From: Nocardioides sp. SR21
GTDB taxonomy: Bacteria; Actinomycetota; Actinomycetes; Propionibacteriales; Nocardioidaceae
Length of the DNA: 64,000 nucleotides
Direction of reading: 5' to 3'
NCBI RefSeq assembly: GCF_022761125.1
Contig: NZ_JAKWJR010000005.1
Coordinates: 1 to 64,000, forward strand
Shown here: piece after piece, positions 7,967 to 16,016 of the stretch
Numbering within the stretch: position 1 is the first letter of the stretch
Layout of the letters: every line of letters starts with the position of its first letter
Made by a program: the position numbers and the translations under genes
The notes under the pieces: model-generated
What the model was told of the DNA's origin: nothing
What the model saw: only the letters and a program-made list of their open reading frames with translations
Databases searched by the model: none

Positions 7967-8421
7967 CCCTCGGCCGCCACCAGCCAGGCGACCTTCTCGA
8001 CGGCGAGGATCGCGCCGTTGAGGAGGTCGACGCTGGCCGGGTCCAGCCGCTCGACCTCCTCGCGTGCCGCCTGCACGGCGGCGACCGCCCGGCGGATGCC
8101 GCGGACGACGTGCGCAGCGGCCACGTCGACCGGGACCTCTCCGCTGGGCGCGGGAGCCAGGGTCGTGCCGGCGGCGACGTCCGCGGTCCGCCCGTTCGGG
8201 ACGCCGCCCAGCGCCCGCATCCGCTCCGCGAGCTCGTCGGCGCGGGCGGCAGCCTCGCCGGCGACCGCGTCGAGCGTCGCGTGGAGCGAGGCGAACCCGG
8301 GTCCGACCACGCACCAGTGCAGCTGCTTGGCCTGCGCCTGGAGCTCGAGCAGGTCGGTGAGCACCGGCTGCAGGCAGGCGGCGGCGCGGCGGAGGTCGGA
8401 CGGCGTGTCGAGGAGGGTCAT
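7954..8421 (-). CDS. dps: Dps-family ferritin-like protein
   Basis: This 155-aa four-helix-bundle protein is expected to assemble as a dodecamer that oxidises and stores iron and protects DNA. The ferroxidase signature is clear at residues ~33-65: LHWCVVGPGFASLHATLDAV followed by ADELAERM, matching H-W-x-V-x-G-x-x-F-x-x-L-H. The length fits the family. ATG at 8421 is chosen because translation from the earlier ATG adds an unrelated N-terminus. A CAGGAT hexamer lies seven bases upstream, so the message may be leaderless. The 3' end overlaps the convergent RTX gene by 13 bp. The gene symbol follows the family. Confidence 0.85.
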   Translation of the reverse strand: MTLLDTPSDLRRAAACLQPVLTDLLELQAQAKQLHWCVVGPGFASLHATLDAVAGEAAARADELAERMRALGGVPNGRTADVAAGTTLAPAPSGEVPVDVAAAHVVRGIRRAVAAVQAAREEVERLDPASVDLLNGAILAVEKVAWLVAAEGYAR

Positions 8422-8513
8422 GACGCCGATCCTGGCGAGCGAGCCGGAGCTCGGCATCACGCGCCGCACGTAGTCCGCGCGGTCTCCGGACCGGCGCCGC
8501 CTACGTGGGGAAT

Positions 8514-8530
8514 ATACCCCCTAGGGGTAT
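8514..8530. promoter_or_regulatory. CsoR-like copper operator
   Basis: ATACCCCCTAGGGGTAT is a near-perfect palindrome with C/G tracts flanked by ATAC/GTAT, the known form of operators for the CsoR copper-sensing repressor family. It lies 40 bp before the DUF4396 gene. No csoR gene is in the window, so a regulator encoded elsewhere would have to act here. Confidence 0.65.
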
Positions 8531-8570
8531 CGTTCCTGTCACAGGACACGATCGAGGGGCGGAGCCAGCG

Positions 8571-9245
8571 ATGAGCGAGGCGAACCAGCACGTGCACCAC
8601 GCCGGTCACGACCACACCGGCCACGGCAACGTGAACACCATGGCGATCAGCGCCACCCTGCACTGCCTCACCGGCTGCGCGATCGGCGAGATCGCCGGCC
8701 TGATGATCGGCACCGCGCTGGGGCTGAGCACCGCGTGGACCGTCGTGCTGGCGGTCGGCCTGGCGTTCGCCTTCGGCTACACCCTGTCCACGCTGCCGCT
8801 GCTGAAGGCCGGGCTGGGCGTCGGCACCGCCCTGAGCGTCGTGCTGGCCGCCGACACCCTCTCCATCGCCACGATGGAGGTCGTCGACAACGCCGTCATG
8901 GCCGTCATCCCCGGCGCGATGGACGCGGGGCTGGTCAACCCCGTCTTCTGGCTCGCGATGATGCTGGCGCTCACCGTGGCGTTCTTCGCCGCTTGGCCGG
9001 TCAACCGGTACCTCCTGGCGCGCGGCAAGGGTCACGCCCTCACCCACCGCTTCCACGGCGACGCGGCCGAGGCCGTGGGCGCCCGCAGATTCATCCCGTC
9101 GTTCGGGACCGGCGCGCTGGTCGCTGTCATCGTCGCCTTCATGCTGGGCGGCCTGGTCGTCTCGATCGCCGACTCGGTCGGCGACTCGGTCGGCGGCGAG
9201 GAGACCGGCGGCAGCGGCGGCCAGCACGCTGCCGGTCATGGGTGA
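8571..9245 (+). CDS. DUF4396 membrane protein, probably copper-linked
   Basis: This 224-aa membrane protein has a His-rich N-terminus (HVHHAGHDHTGHG, residues 7-20), about five hydrophobic helices and a His-rich C-terminus (GQHAAGHG). The first helix holds the DUF4396 signature HCLTGCAIGEIAGL, whose His and two Cys could bind a metal. A second metal-like run (MEVVDNAVMAVIPGAMDAG) is also conserved-looking. The ATG at 8571 follows the CsoR-like palindrome by 40 bp. The function of DUF4396 is not established. The operator, the His/Cys residues and the following DUF2243 gene suggest copper handling in the membrane; that is inference. Confidence 0.75.
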   Translation: MSEANQHVHHAGHDHTGHGNVNTMAISATLHCLTGCAIGEIAGLMIGTALGLSTAWTVVLAVGLAFAFGYTLSTLPLLKAGLGVGTALSVVLAADTLSIATMEVVDNAVMAVIPGAMDAGLVNPVFWLAMMLALTVAFFAAWPVNRYLLARGKGHALTHRFHGDAAEAVGARRFIPSFGTGALVAVIVAFMLGGLVVSIADSVGDSVGGEETGGSGGQHAAGHG

Positions 9246-9360
9246 GTCCGGAGTTCGCTGACGCTCGATGCGCAGGACTCTGCACCTGGTGCTGCCCGCA
9301 CCTGCAGGGATCGGTACCTGACGGGTACCTGCTCGCCAGGGCCGAGCGTGGCATCACCTG

Positions 9361-9777
9361 GTGAGCCACGTCGAGGACTACCCGACCGACACCGTGGCGG
9401 GGCTCGAGGTCAACACGCTGGCCGACGGTCTCTTCCACGTGGCGACCTGGATCTTCCTGCTGGCCGGCTCGATCACCGCCATCACGGCATGGCGCCAAGG
9501 GCGCCTCGCCCCGAGCTGGTCGTTCCACGTCGGGCTGGTCCTGGTCGGCTGGGGTGTCTTCAACCTGGTCGAGGGGATCGTCGACCACCACCTCCTGGGC
9601 ATCCATCACGTCCGCGACGACGCCGGGTCACCCTCCTCGTGGGACGTGGCGTTCCTGGTCTTCGGCGCCCTGCTGGTCGTCGGCGGATGGCTGCTGCACC
9701 AATGCGGCCTCGCGGCCATGGAGCGACAGCGGGCGGAGTCGTCGGCACCCGCGAGCGTCGACCCTCGCCCGCACTGA
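9361..9777 (+). CDS. DUF2243 membrane protein
   Basis: This 138-aa small integral membrane protein of the DUF2243 family has about four hydrophobic segments. Conserved-looking residues are DGLFHVATW (residues 22-30), GVFNLVEGIVDHHLLGIHHVRDD (residues ~63-87) and LHQCG near the C-terminus. These His residues could face a metal, but no function is known. The GTG start gives the full family motif set. The gene is 115 bp downstream of the DUF4396 gene on the same strand, so a shared metal-stress role is plausible. The 3' end is 8 bp from the convergent dnaB stop. Confidence 0.78.
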   Translation: MSHVEDYPTDTVAGLEVNTLADGLFHVATWIFLLAGSITAITAWRQGRLAPSWSFHVGLVLVGWGVFNLVEGIVDHHLLGIHHVRDDAGSPSSWDVAFLVFGALLVVGGWLLHQCGLAAMERQRAESSAPASVDPRPH

Positions 9778-9785
9778 TCCGCCGG

Positions 9786-11201
9786 TCAGTGCGCCATGTC
9801 GACGAAGCGCGAGTAGTGGCCCTGGAAGGCCACGGTGATGTCGCGGGTCGGGCCGTTGCGGTGCTTGGCGACGATCAGGTCGGCCTCGCCGGGGCGGGTC
9901 GACTCCTTCTCGTAGACGTCGTCGCGGTGCAGGAGGACGACCATGTCGGCGTCCTGCTCGATCGAGCCGGACTCACGCAGGTCGCTGACCATCGGCCGCT
10001 TGTCGGCGCGCTGCTCGGGACCACGGTTGAGCTGCGAGAGCGCGATGACCGGGACCTCGAGCTCCTTGGCGAGCAGCTTGATCTGGCGGGAGAACTCCGA
10101 GACCTCGAGCTGGCGGGACTCGACCTTCTTGCCCGACGTCATCAGCTGGAGGTAGTCGATGACGACCAGGCGCAGGTCGTGGCGCTGCTTGAGCCGGCGG
10201 GCCTTGGCCCGGATCTCCATCATCGTCATGTTCGGGGAGTCGTCGATGAACATCGGCGCCGACGAGACCTCCCCCATCTTGCGGGCGAGCTTGGCCCAGT
10301 CGTCGTCGTTCATGTTGCCGTTGCGGATGTGGTTGAGCGGCACCTTCGCCTCGGCCGAGAGCAGGCGCATGGTGATCTCGGAGCGCGTCATCTCGAGGCT
10401 GAAGAAGACGCTGGTGAGGTTGTTGTGGATCGAGGCGGCCCGGCAGAAGTCGAGCGCGAGCGTGGACTTGCCCATCGCGGGACGCGCGGCGACGATGATC
10501 ATCTGCCCGCCGTGGAAGCCGTTGGTCAGGTCGTCGAAGTCCGCGAACCCGGTCGGCACGCCGTAGATCCCGGCCTCTCGGTTGGAGATCGCCTCGATCT
10601 CGTCGAGGACGCCGTCCATGATGTCGCTCAGCGGGGCGTAGTCCTCCGCCGCGCGCTTGTCGGTGACCTTGTAGACCTCGGCCTGGGCCTCGTCGACGAT
10701 GTTGTCGACCTGGCCCTCGCCGGCGTAGCCGATCTGGACGATCTTGGTGCCGGCGTTGACCAGCCGGCGCAGGATCGCCTTCTCCCGCACGATCTCGGCG
10801 TAGTAGGCGGCGTTCGCCGCGATCGGCACGTTGGCCGAGAGCGTGTGGAGGTACGACGCGCCGCCGACCCGCTGGAGCTCACCGCGACGCTGGAGCTCGG
10901 CGGCGACGGTGACCATGTCGACCGGCTCGCCGCGACCGTAGAGGTCGATGATCGCGTCGAACACCGTCTCGTGCGAGGGCCGGTAGAAGTCCGTCCCGCG
11001 GATCGCCTCGGTGACGTCGGCGATCGCGTCCTTCGAGATCAGCATCGCGCCGAGCACGGACTGCTCGGCGGCCATGTCCTGCGGCGGCGTGCGGTCACCC
11101 GGCGAGGTCGGCCGCTCGCCGGGCTCGTACGGCGCGGGCCCGTCGCCCCACTCGTCCATCGGCGGCTCGGGGATCCCCCGTGCATCCTGTTCGACGCTCA
11201 C
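9786..11201 (-). CDS. dnaB: replicative DNA helicase DnaB
   Basis: This 471-aa hexameric 5'-3' helicase unwinds DNA at the replication fork. The N-terminal DnaB domain starts at PPQDMAAEQSVLGAMLI (residue ~42). The RecA-like core has Walker A ARPAMGKST, Walker B LVVIDYLQLM, and the DnaB signature LSQLNRGPEQRADKRPMVSDLRESGSIEQDAD with the arginine finger in AKHRNGPT. The GTG at 11201 has GAGAGGG five bases upstream. The frame is open another 390 bases but that region looks non-coding. There is no intein or primase fusion. It sits next to rplI-rpsR-ssb-rpsF as in other actinobacteria, but a MATE exporter intervenes. Confidence 0.97.
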   Translation of the reverse strand: MSVEQDARGIPEPPMDEWGDGPAPYEPGERPTSPGDRTPPQDMAAEQSVLGAMLISKDAIADVTEAIRGTDFYRPSHETVFDAIIDLYGRGEPVDMVTVAAELQRRGELQRVGGASYLHTLSANVPIAANAAYYAEIVREKAILRRLVNAGTKIVQIGYAGEGQVDNIVDEAQAEVYKVTDKRAAEDYAPLSDIMDGVLDEIEAISNREAGIYGVPTGFADFDDLTNGFHGGQMIIVAARPAMGKSTLALDFCRAASIHNNLTSVFFSLEMTRSEITMRLLSAEAKVPLNHIRNGNMNDDDWAKLARKMGEVSSAPMFIDDSPNMTMMEIRAKARRLKQRHDLRLVVIDYLQLMTSGKKVESRQLEVSEFSRQIKLLAKELEVPVIALSQLNRGPEQRADKRPMVSDLRESGSIEQDADMVVLLHRDDVYEKESTRPGEADLIVAKHRNGPTRDITVAFQGHYSRFVDMAH

Positions 11202-11695
11202 ACTCGCCCTCTCGACCGGCTCGTCTCGATCATCTGTTCGAACACTAGGAGGCGGCGCCGACAACGAGGATCCGTCGTCTGCGCCGCCTCTACGATTCGG
11301 CCCAGCGCGGGGTCTCCCCCGTCCATCGCGTGCGACGCTATGCCGCCGGGCTATGTCTTCGGAAGTGCCGTATCCACAGGGCATGTGGATAACTGGTGCG
11401 GCCCCGTGGACGACACGCGGCGGCGTGTGTACCCAGATGGGGACAACCTGTGGACAGAACGTGCGCGGCGGTCCGAAACCACGGCCTGACCTGCGTGAAC
11501 GCGTTTTCACAGCTGTGGGCGGAAAATAGTTCGCACCGAAGCGCGGTTCACCTGGAGGCCATCTCACGGCCACCGGACGCTTTGTCGACATAGCGTCCGA
11601 TCCGCGGTATCCCCATTGTCATCCACAGGTGTTGAGGACTAGTCAGGTAGGAGTCAGATGAGAGCCCTGTCTCTTACGATGACTAGGCTGCGCCT
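11202..11695. promoter_or_regulatory. dnaB-MATE divergent spacer with DnaA-box-like sites
   Basis: This 494-bp spacer has no supportable gene. It contains several DnaA-box-like nonamers: GTATCCACA at 11370-11378, TGTGGATAA at 11384-11392 (a perfect TTATCCACA on the minus strand), TGTGGACAG at 11449-11457 and TCATCCACA at 11619-11627. The right edge holds the MATE gene's -10 (TAGGCT, 11684-11689). The base composition is less GC-rich than the genes. The sites may link dnaB or MATE expression to DnaA, or be a secondary DnaA-binding locus. Confidence 0.55.
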
Positions 11696-13024
11696 GTGAA
11701 GGACAGCCGGGACCGGGAGATCCTGCGGCTCGCCGTCCCGGCCTTCCTGGCCCTGGTCGCCGAGCCGCTGTACCTGCTCACCGACGCCGCGATCGTCGGC
11801 CACCTCGGCACCGCCGAGCTGGCCGCCCTCGGGCTCGCCGCGGTGGTCCTCCAGACGATGGTCGGGCTGTGCGTCTTCCTCGCCTACGGCACCACCGGCA
11901 GCGTGGCGCGCCACCTCGGCGCGGGGGACCTGCGGGGCGCGCTCACCCAGGGCATCGACGGGCTCTGGCTGGCGGTGGCCATCGGCAGCGTCGTCACCGT
12001 GCTCGGGGTGCTCCTGGCGCACCCGCTCGTCAGCCTGTTCGGGGTCTCGGACCACGTCACCGACCTGGCGGCGACGTACCTGCGGATCGCGTTCCTCGGG
12101 ACCGGACCGCTGCTGGTGATGCTGGCCGCGACCGGTGTGCTGCGCGGCCTGCAGGACACCCGGACCCCGCTGGTGGTCGCGGTCGCGGGCAACGCGCTCA
12201 ACATCGTGCTCAACCTGGTGCTGGTCTACCCGGTCGGGCTCGGCCTGGCCGGGTCCGCGCTCGGCTCGGTGCTCGCCCAGGTGGCGAGCGCCGCGGCGTT
12301 CGTCGTGGTCGTGGTGCGCGCGGCCCGACGGCACGGCGCCCCCCTCCGCCCCGACCTGCCGGGCATCCGCGCGGCGGGCCGCGCCGGCGTACCGCTCGTC
12401 ATCCGCACGCTGACCCTGCGCGCCGCGCTCCTCGTCACGACGTACGCCGTGACGCTCGCCGCGGTCGGCGCCCGCGACCAGGAGGTCGACCTCGCGACCC
12501 ATCAGCTGGCGATGACGATCTGGGGGTTCCTCGCGTTCGTGCTCGACGCGATCGCGATCGCCGCCCAGGCGATCACCGGGCGCGCGCTCGGCGCGGGCGA
12601 CGTCGCCGGGACCCGTGAGCTCACCGCCCGGATGGTGCGATGGGGCGTGTGGAGCGGGGTGGTCACGGGGCTGCTGCTGGCCCTGGTCAGCCCGGTGCTG
12701 GGCCGGCTGTTCACCGGCGACGCCGCCGTGCTCGACCTGCTCACTCCGGTGCTGCTCGTCGCGGCCCTGGGCCAGCCGGTCGCCGGCGTGGTGTTCGTGC
12801 TGGACGGCGTGCTGATCGGCGCCGGCGACGGGCGGTACCTCGCGTGGGCCGGGCTGCTCACCCTGGTCGTGTACGCCCCGGTGGTGCTGGCCTTCGCCGC
12901 GGCCTCGGCCGGGCTGGTCGCGCTGTGGGCGGTGTTCACCGTGGTGTTCATGGGCGCCCGCCTGGTCGTGCTGCTGCTCCGGGCTCGCGGCGACGCGTGG
13001 ATGGTCACCGGCGCGACGGTCTGA
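11696..13024 (+). CDS. MATE family efflux transporter (DinF-like)
   Basis: This 442-aa integral membrane exporter of the MATE family has about 12 transmembrane helices arranged as two six-helix halves. The first helix region carries the family signature EPLYLLTDAAIVGHLGTAELAALGLA, where the Asp in TDAAIVG is the likely cation-coupling residue. The second half repeats this form (TIWGFLAFVLDAIAIAAQAITGRALGAGD). It probably expels cationic or weakly basic compounds using sodium or proton gradients. TAGGCT lies six bases before the GTG, indicating a leaderless message. The gene is in the DinF branch by overall look. Substrates are unknown. Confidence 0.92.
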   Translation: MKDSRDREILRLAVPAFLALVAEPLYLLTDAAIVGHLGTAELAALGLAAVVLQTMVGLCVFLAYGTTGSVARHLGAGDLRGALTQGIDGLWLAVAIGSVVTVLGVLLAHPLVSLFGVSDHVTDLAATYLRIAFLGTGPLLVMLAATGVLRGLQDTRTPLVVAVAGNALNIVLNLVLVYPVGLGLAGSALGSVLAQVASAAAFVVVVVRAARRHGAPLRPDLPGIRAAGRAGVPLVIRTLTLRAALLVTTYAVTLAAVGARDQEVDLATHQLAMTIWGFLAFVLDAIAIAAQAITGRALGAGDVAGTRELTARMVRWGVWSGVVTGLLLALVSPVLGRLFTGDAAVLDLLTPVLLVAALGQPVAGVVFVLDGVLIGAGDGRYLAWAGLLTLVVYAPVVLAFAAASAGLVALWAVFTVVFMGARLVVLLLRARGDAWMVTGATV

Positions 13025-13056
13025 TCTCCACGTCAGTGGAGGTCACCTCGACAACG

Positions 13057-13096
13057 CGTCAGGGGCCGCCCTCCCGGAGGAGGACGGCCCCTGACG
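13057..13096. terminator. bidirectional hairpin between MATE and rplI
   Basis: CGTCAGGGGCCG at 13057-13068 pairs with CGGCCCCTGACG ending at 13096, apart from a small bulge near the loop. The two genes converge here, so the strong stem would stop both transcripts. It lacks a long U-tract, as is common in actinobacteria. Confidence 0.75.
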
Positions 13097-13126
13097 TTGG
13101 AACGTTGCCGCTGCGCTGAGCTGAGG

Positions 13127-13573
13127 TCAGGCCGGGATGACGTTGAGGGCCACCGTGGCGGACACCTCGTCGTGCAGCTTGACCGACACCTCGTGGGAGC
13201 CGAGCGACTTGATCGGGTTCTTGACCACGATCGTGCGCTTGTCGACCTGCTCGCCCGATGCCTCGGTCAGCGCGCCGGCGATCTCGCCGGTCGTGACCGC
13301 ACCGAAGAGCCGGCCGCCGGCACCCGAACGGACCTTGACGCTGACCGCCGAGGCCTCGAGCTTGGCCTTGATCTGGGCGGCGTGGTCGTGGTCGCGGACG
13401 GCACGCGAGGAGCGGGCCGCCTTGATCGACTCGACGGTCTTCTCGCCACCCTTGGTCCACCGCAGCGCGAGGCCGCGCGGAACCAGGTAGTTGCGGCCGT
13501 AGCCGTCCTTCACCTCGACGACGTCGCCGGGGGCACCGAGACCGGTGACTTCCTGAGTCAGGATGAGCTTCAT
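13127..13573 (-). CDS. rplI: 50S ribosomal protein bL9
   Basis: This 148-aa large-subunit protein has two domains joined by a long helix. The N-terminal RNA-binding domain is [37 protein letters not shown] (residues 1-37, start shown by [15 protein letters not shown]). The helix runs about residues 40-75 and the C-terminal domain to residue 148 ([16 protein letters not shown]). Length is normal. It is the last gene of the minus-strand rpsF-ssb-rpsR-rplI group, 14 bp downstream of rpsR. The ATG at 13573 begins the canonical sequence; earlier starts extend into rpsR. Confidence 0.97.
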   Translation of the reverse strand: MKLILTQEVTGLGAPGDVVEVKDGYGRNYLVPRGLALRWTKGGEKTVESIKAARSSRAVRDHDHAAQIKAKLEASAVSVKVRSGAGGRLFGAVTTGEIAGALTEASGEQVDKRTIVVKNPIKSLGSHEVSVKLHDEVSATVALNVIPA

Positions 13574-13587
13574 GTTCTCGGCTCCTC

Positions 13588-13824
13588 TCAGCGACCGGTG
13601 GAGGTGTAGGGCAGCAGGGCGACCTCGCGAGCGTTCTTGACCGCGATGGCGACGTCCCGCTGGTGCTGGACGCAGTTGCCGGTCACGCGACGCGCGCGGA
13701 TCTTGCCGCGGTCGGAGATGAACTTGCGGAGCAGGGCGGTGTCCTTGTAGTCGACACCGGTCGCCTTCTCCTTGCAGAACTGGCAAACCTTCTTCTTGGG
13801 CTTGCGAATCACTGCCTTGGCCAT
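13588..13824 (-). CDS. rpsR: 30S ribosomal protein bS18
   Basis: This 78-aa small-subunit platform protein binds 16S rRNA next to bS6. The conserved core [25 protein letters not shown] is at residues 27-51. Cys14, Cys17, Cys51 and His54 form a plausible zinc site (C+ form). Many actinobacteria have a second, zinc-independent S18 used in zinc limitation; only the C+ form is visible here. It lies between ssb and rplI, and the 184-bp gap to ssb carries a repeat and a hairpin. Confidence 0.97.
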   Translation of the reverse strand: MAKAVIRKPKKKVCQFCKEKATGVDYKDTALLRKFISDRGKIRARRVTGNCVQHQRDVAIAVKNAREVALLPYTSTGR

Positions 13825-13911
13825 TGTGGTGCTTCCTTTCTAGAAGCCCGGCCGGAGCCGGAATGGTTGAGGGTGAACGGATGGTGGTGTTGCTGGGATC
13901 AGAACCTGGCC

Positions 13912-13968
13912 TGGTCTCGATACGCGCGTCAGGACTTCGCTTCGCTCAGTCCTGGCGCTCCTCGACCG
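13912..13968. repeat. REP-like intergenic repeat
   Basis: The element begins GGTCTCGATACGCG and ends CTCCTCGACC, so the outer arms are partly complementary (GGTCTCGA against CTCGACC). The inner part, CAGGACT at 13930-13936 and AGTCCTG at 13948-13954, forms a 7-bp stem. This is the usual form of actinobacterial intergenic REP repeats, which often occur in many copies per genome. Only this copy is evident in the window. Confidence 0.5.
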
Positions 13969-13980
13969 TCCCGCCTGGCC

Positions 13981-14003
13981 CGTGCCTCGCTTCGCGAGGC
14001 ACG
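13981..14003. terminator. hairpin just downstream of ssb
   Basis: CGTGCCTCG (13981-13989) and CGAGGCACG (13995-14003) form a perfect 9-bp stem, five bases after the ssb stop on the minus strand. It may terminate or attenuate transcription between ssb and rpsR, or protect the ssb mRNA 3' end. Confidence 0.6.
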
Positions 14004-14008
14004 GAGCG

Positions 14009-14572
14009 TTAGAACGGAGGCTCGTCCGAGCCGACGCCCGGGGCACCCCAGGGGTCGTTCGCGGGCGCGGCCTGACCGCCACCCTGCTGAGGAGCCGGAG
14101 TCGCCCACGGGTCGTCGCCGCCGGACTGCTGCTGCCGGGGCTGACCGCCCTGGCCGCCGCCCTGGCCGCCGCCCTGGCCGCCGCCGTAGCCGCCGCCACC
14201 ACCCGAGCGCGAGGCCCGGGTGACCTTGGCGGTGGCGAACGCGAGCGCGGGGCCGACCTCGTCGACCTCGAGCTCCACGACCGTGCGCTTCTCACCCTCG
14301 CGGGTCTCGTAGGAGCGCTGCTTCAGGCGGCCCTGCACGATCACGCGCATGCCGCGCTGCAGGGACTCGGCGACGTTCTCCGCGGCCTGGCGCCACACCG
14401 AGCAGGAGAGGAACAGCGCGTCGCCGTCCTTCCACTCGTTGGTCTGGCGGTCGAAGGTGCGCGGCGTCGACGCGATCCGGAAGTTCGCCACGGCCGCACC
14501 CGACGGGGTGAAGCGCAGCTCCGGGTCGTCGACGAGGTTGCCGACCACCGTGATGACGGTCTCGCCTGCCAT
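14009..14572 (-). CDS. ssb: single-stranded DNA-binding protein
   Basis: This 187-aa protein binds single-stranded DNA as a tetramer during replication and repair. The OB-fold covers residues ~1-115 ([49 protein letters not shown]). A flexible Gly/Gln-rich linker follows (runs of GGGQ). The C-terminal tip DEPPF is the acidic tail that docks replication and repair proteins. The length is typical of an actinobacterial housekeeping SSB. The start ATG is 100 bp after rpsF, and the operon order rpsF-ssb-rpsR-rplI is conserved. Confidence 0.97.
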   Translation of the reverse strand: MAGETVITVVGNLVDDPELRFTPSGAAVANFRIASTPRTFDRQTNEWKDGDALFLSCSVWRQAAENVAESLQRGMRVIVQGRLKQRSYETREGEKRTVVELEVDEVGPALAFATAKVTRASRSGGGGGYGGGQGGGQGGGQGGQPRQQQSGGDDPWATPAPQQGGGQAAPANDPWGAPGVGSDEPPF

Positions 14573-14672
14573 GAATGCTCCCTAAGCGTTGGTTCTGATC
14601 AGAGTCGTCCGACCACGTCCGCACATCGTTGCCGCTGGCACCGACGGAGGGAAGTGGTCTTCCACAGGTCAA

Positions 14673-14963
14673 TCAGTGAGCGTCGGGACGCATGACCTTC
14701 GTGCGGAGGATGGACTCGTTGAGGGTGAGCTGACGGTCGAACTCCTTGACCGTGGCGGGCTCGGCGTTCAGCGTGATGACGGCGTAGATGCCCTCGGCGT
14801 TCTTCTTGACCTCGTAGGCCAGCCGGCGGCGTCCCCACACGTCGACGGACTCGACAGAGCCGCCGTCCTTACGGATCACGTTGAGGTACTTGTCGAGCGA
14901 ACCTTCGACGGTCCGCTCCTCGATGCTCGGGTCAAGAATGACCATCACTTCGTAGGCACGCAT
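14673..14963 (-). CDS. rpsF: 30S ribosomal protein bS6
   Basis: This 96-aa ribosomal protein pairs with bS18 on the small subunit. The diagnostic N-terminus is [20 protein letters not shown] and the central [20 protein letters not shown] is typical. Its length is standard, with no acidic C-terminal tail. The ATG at 14963 has AGGAGG about ten bases upstream. A 26-residue in-frame extension with no family similarity was rejected. It heads the minus-strand ribosomal block. Confidence 0.97.
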   Translation of the reverse strand: MRAYEVMVILDPSIEERTVEGSLDKYLNVIRKDGGSVESVDVWGRRRLAYEVKKNAEGIYAVITLNAEPATVKEFDRQLTLNESILRTKVMRPDAH

Positions 14964-15129
14964 GTCGTTCTCCACCTCCTGTGGGCTAGGCGGCCACGGA
15001 CTCTCCGTGGCAGGAGGAAAATGCGTCTGCTCTCGCGCCACCCGTCGGAGGGAGGACGCAGAGAACGCCCAAGGCTAGCAGCGGGCGCGCCGACCCATGA
15101 ATTCGTCGCCGACGGGGTAGGAGCAGGCC

Positions 15130-15996
15130 GTGTCCCACCGTACGACGCTCCCGCCGGTCGCCGGCCGCTACGACCTCCTCGACCAGGTCGGCGCCGGGGC
15201 GATGGGCTCGGTCTGGCGGGCCCGCGACCTGCGCACCGGCGAGCTGGTGGCGGCCAAGGTACTGGGCGCCCACGACAGCAGCATGCTGCTGCGGTTCGTG
15301 CGCGAGCAGTCGGTCCGGATCGCGCACCCGCACGTGGTCGCGCCGACCGGGTGGGCGGCCGAGGACCACCGCGTGGTGTTCACGATGGACCTGGTCCGCG
15401 GCGGCTCCCTCGAGGCGCTGCGCGCCGAGCACGGCCCGCTGCCCCCGTCGTACGTCGCGGTGCTCCTCGACCAGCTGCTCCAGGCGCTGGAGGCCGTCCA
15501 CGCCGCCGGCATCGTGCACCGGGACGTGAAGCCCGCGAACCTCCTCCTCGAGCCCGGCGGACCGCACCTGCGGCTCGGCGACTTCGGCGTCGCGGTCGTG
15601 CTCGACGACGTGCGGCTCACCCGCGGCCCCGGCGTGGTCGGGACCGACCGGTACATGCCGCCGGAGCAGGCGGCCGGCGCGCCGCCGGACCCGCGGCAGG
15701 ACCTGTACGCCGCCGGCGTCGTCGCGGGCGAGCTCCTCGGCGACCGGACCGGCCCGCTGCGGCCGCTGCTCGACGCGCTGACCGATCCCGACCCGGAGCG
15801 CCGGCCGCCGACGGCCGCCGAGGCGCTGGCCCGCCTGCGCCGGATCGACGTCCCCCACGACCGGCTGTGGCCCGAGGTGCCGGACCGGCTCGGCGAACCA
15901 CCCACGCCGCGCCACCGGTGGGCGAACGCCGTGATCGCGGCGTCGCTGGTCGTGATCGCCGCGTGCGTGGTGGCGAACCTGTTCCTGCTGTTGTGA
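15130..15996 (+). CDS. membrane-anchored Ser/Thr protein kinase
   Basis: This 288-aa kinase has a complete Hanks-type domain (residues ~14-255): P-loop GAGAMGSV (21-28), ATP Lys43 in VAAKVLG, HRDVKPAN with Asp132, DFG with Asp151 and the PPEQ at the substrate lobe. The activation segment (VRLTRGPGVVGTDRYMPPEQ) contains Thr residues that may be autophosphorylated. Residues ~266-287 form one transmembrane helix. There is no extracellular sensor domain, so it differs from PASTA kinases such as PknB. The GTG has AGGAG near position 15119-15123. Targets are unknown. The kinase domain is slightly short at the C-lobe. Confidence 0.87.
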   Translation: MSHRTTLPPVAGRYDLLDQVGAGAMGSVWRARDLRTGELVAAKVLGAHDSSMLLRFVREQSVRIAHPHVVAPTGWAAEDHRVVFTMDLVRGGSLEALRAEHGPLPPSYVAVLLDQLLQALEAVHAAGIVHRDVKPANLLLEPGGPHLRLGDFGVAVVLDDVRLTRGPGVVGTDRYMPPEQAAGAPPDPRQDLYAAGVVAGELLGDRTGPLRPLLDALTDPDPERRPPTAAEALARLRRIDVPHDRLWPEVPDRLGEPPTPRHRWANAVIAASLVVIAACVVANLFLLL

Positions 15997-16016
15997 TCCC
16001 TCGCTAGCGTGGCCGG

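Noticed and set aside
6086-8314. Open frame of 742 codons on the minus strand
   Set aside because: It mirrors the repetitive RTX gene and shows only the Val/Ala-rich shadow of its repeats.
9348-11489. Open frame of 713 codons on the plus strand
   Set aside because: It is antisense to dnaB and also covers DUF2243 in another frame. No family motif is visible.
11202-11591. N-terminal extension of dnaB to 11591
   Set aside because: The extended residues have no DnaB similarity, the region has DnaA-box-like sites, and GTG 11201 has a good ribosome-binding site.
14040-14215. GCC/GGC tandem repeats in ssb as a separate element
   Set aside because: They encode the Gly/Gln linker normal for actinobacterial SSB and are not an independent repeat element.
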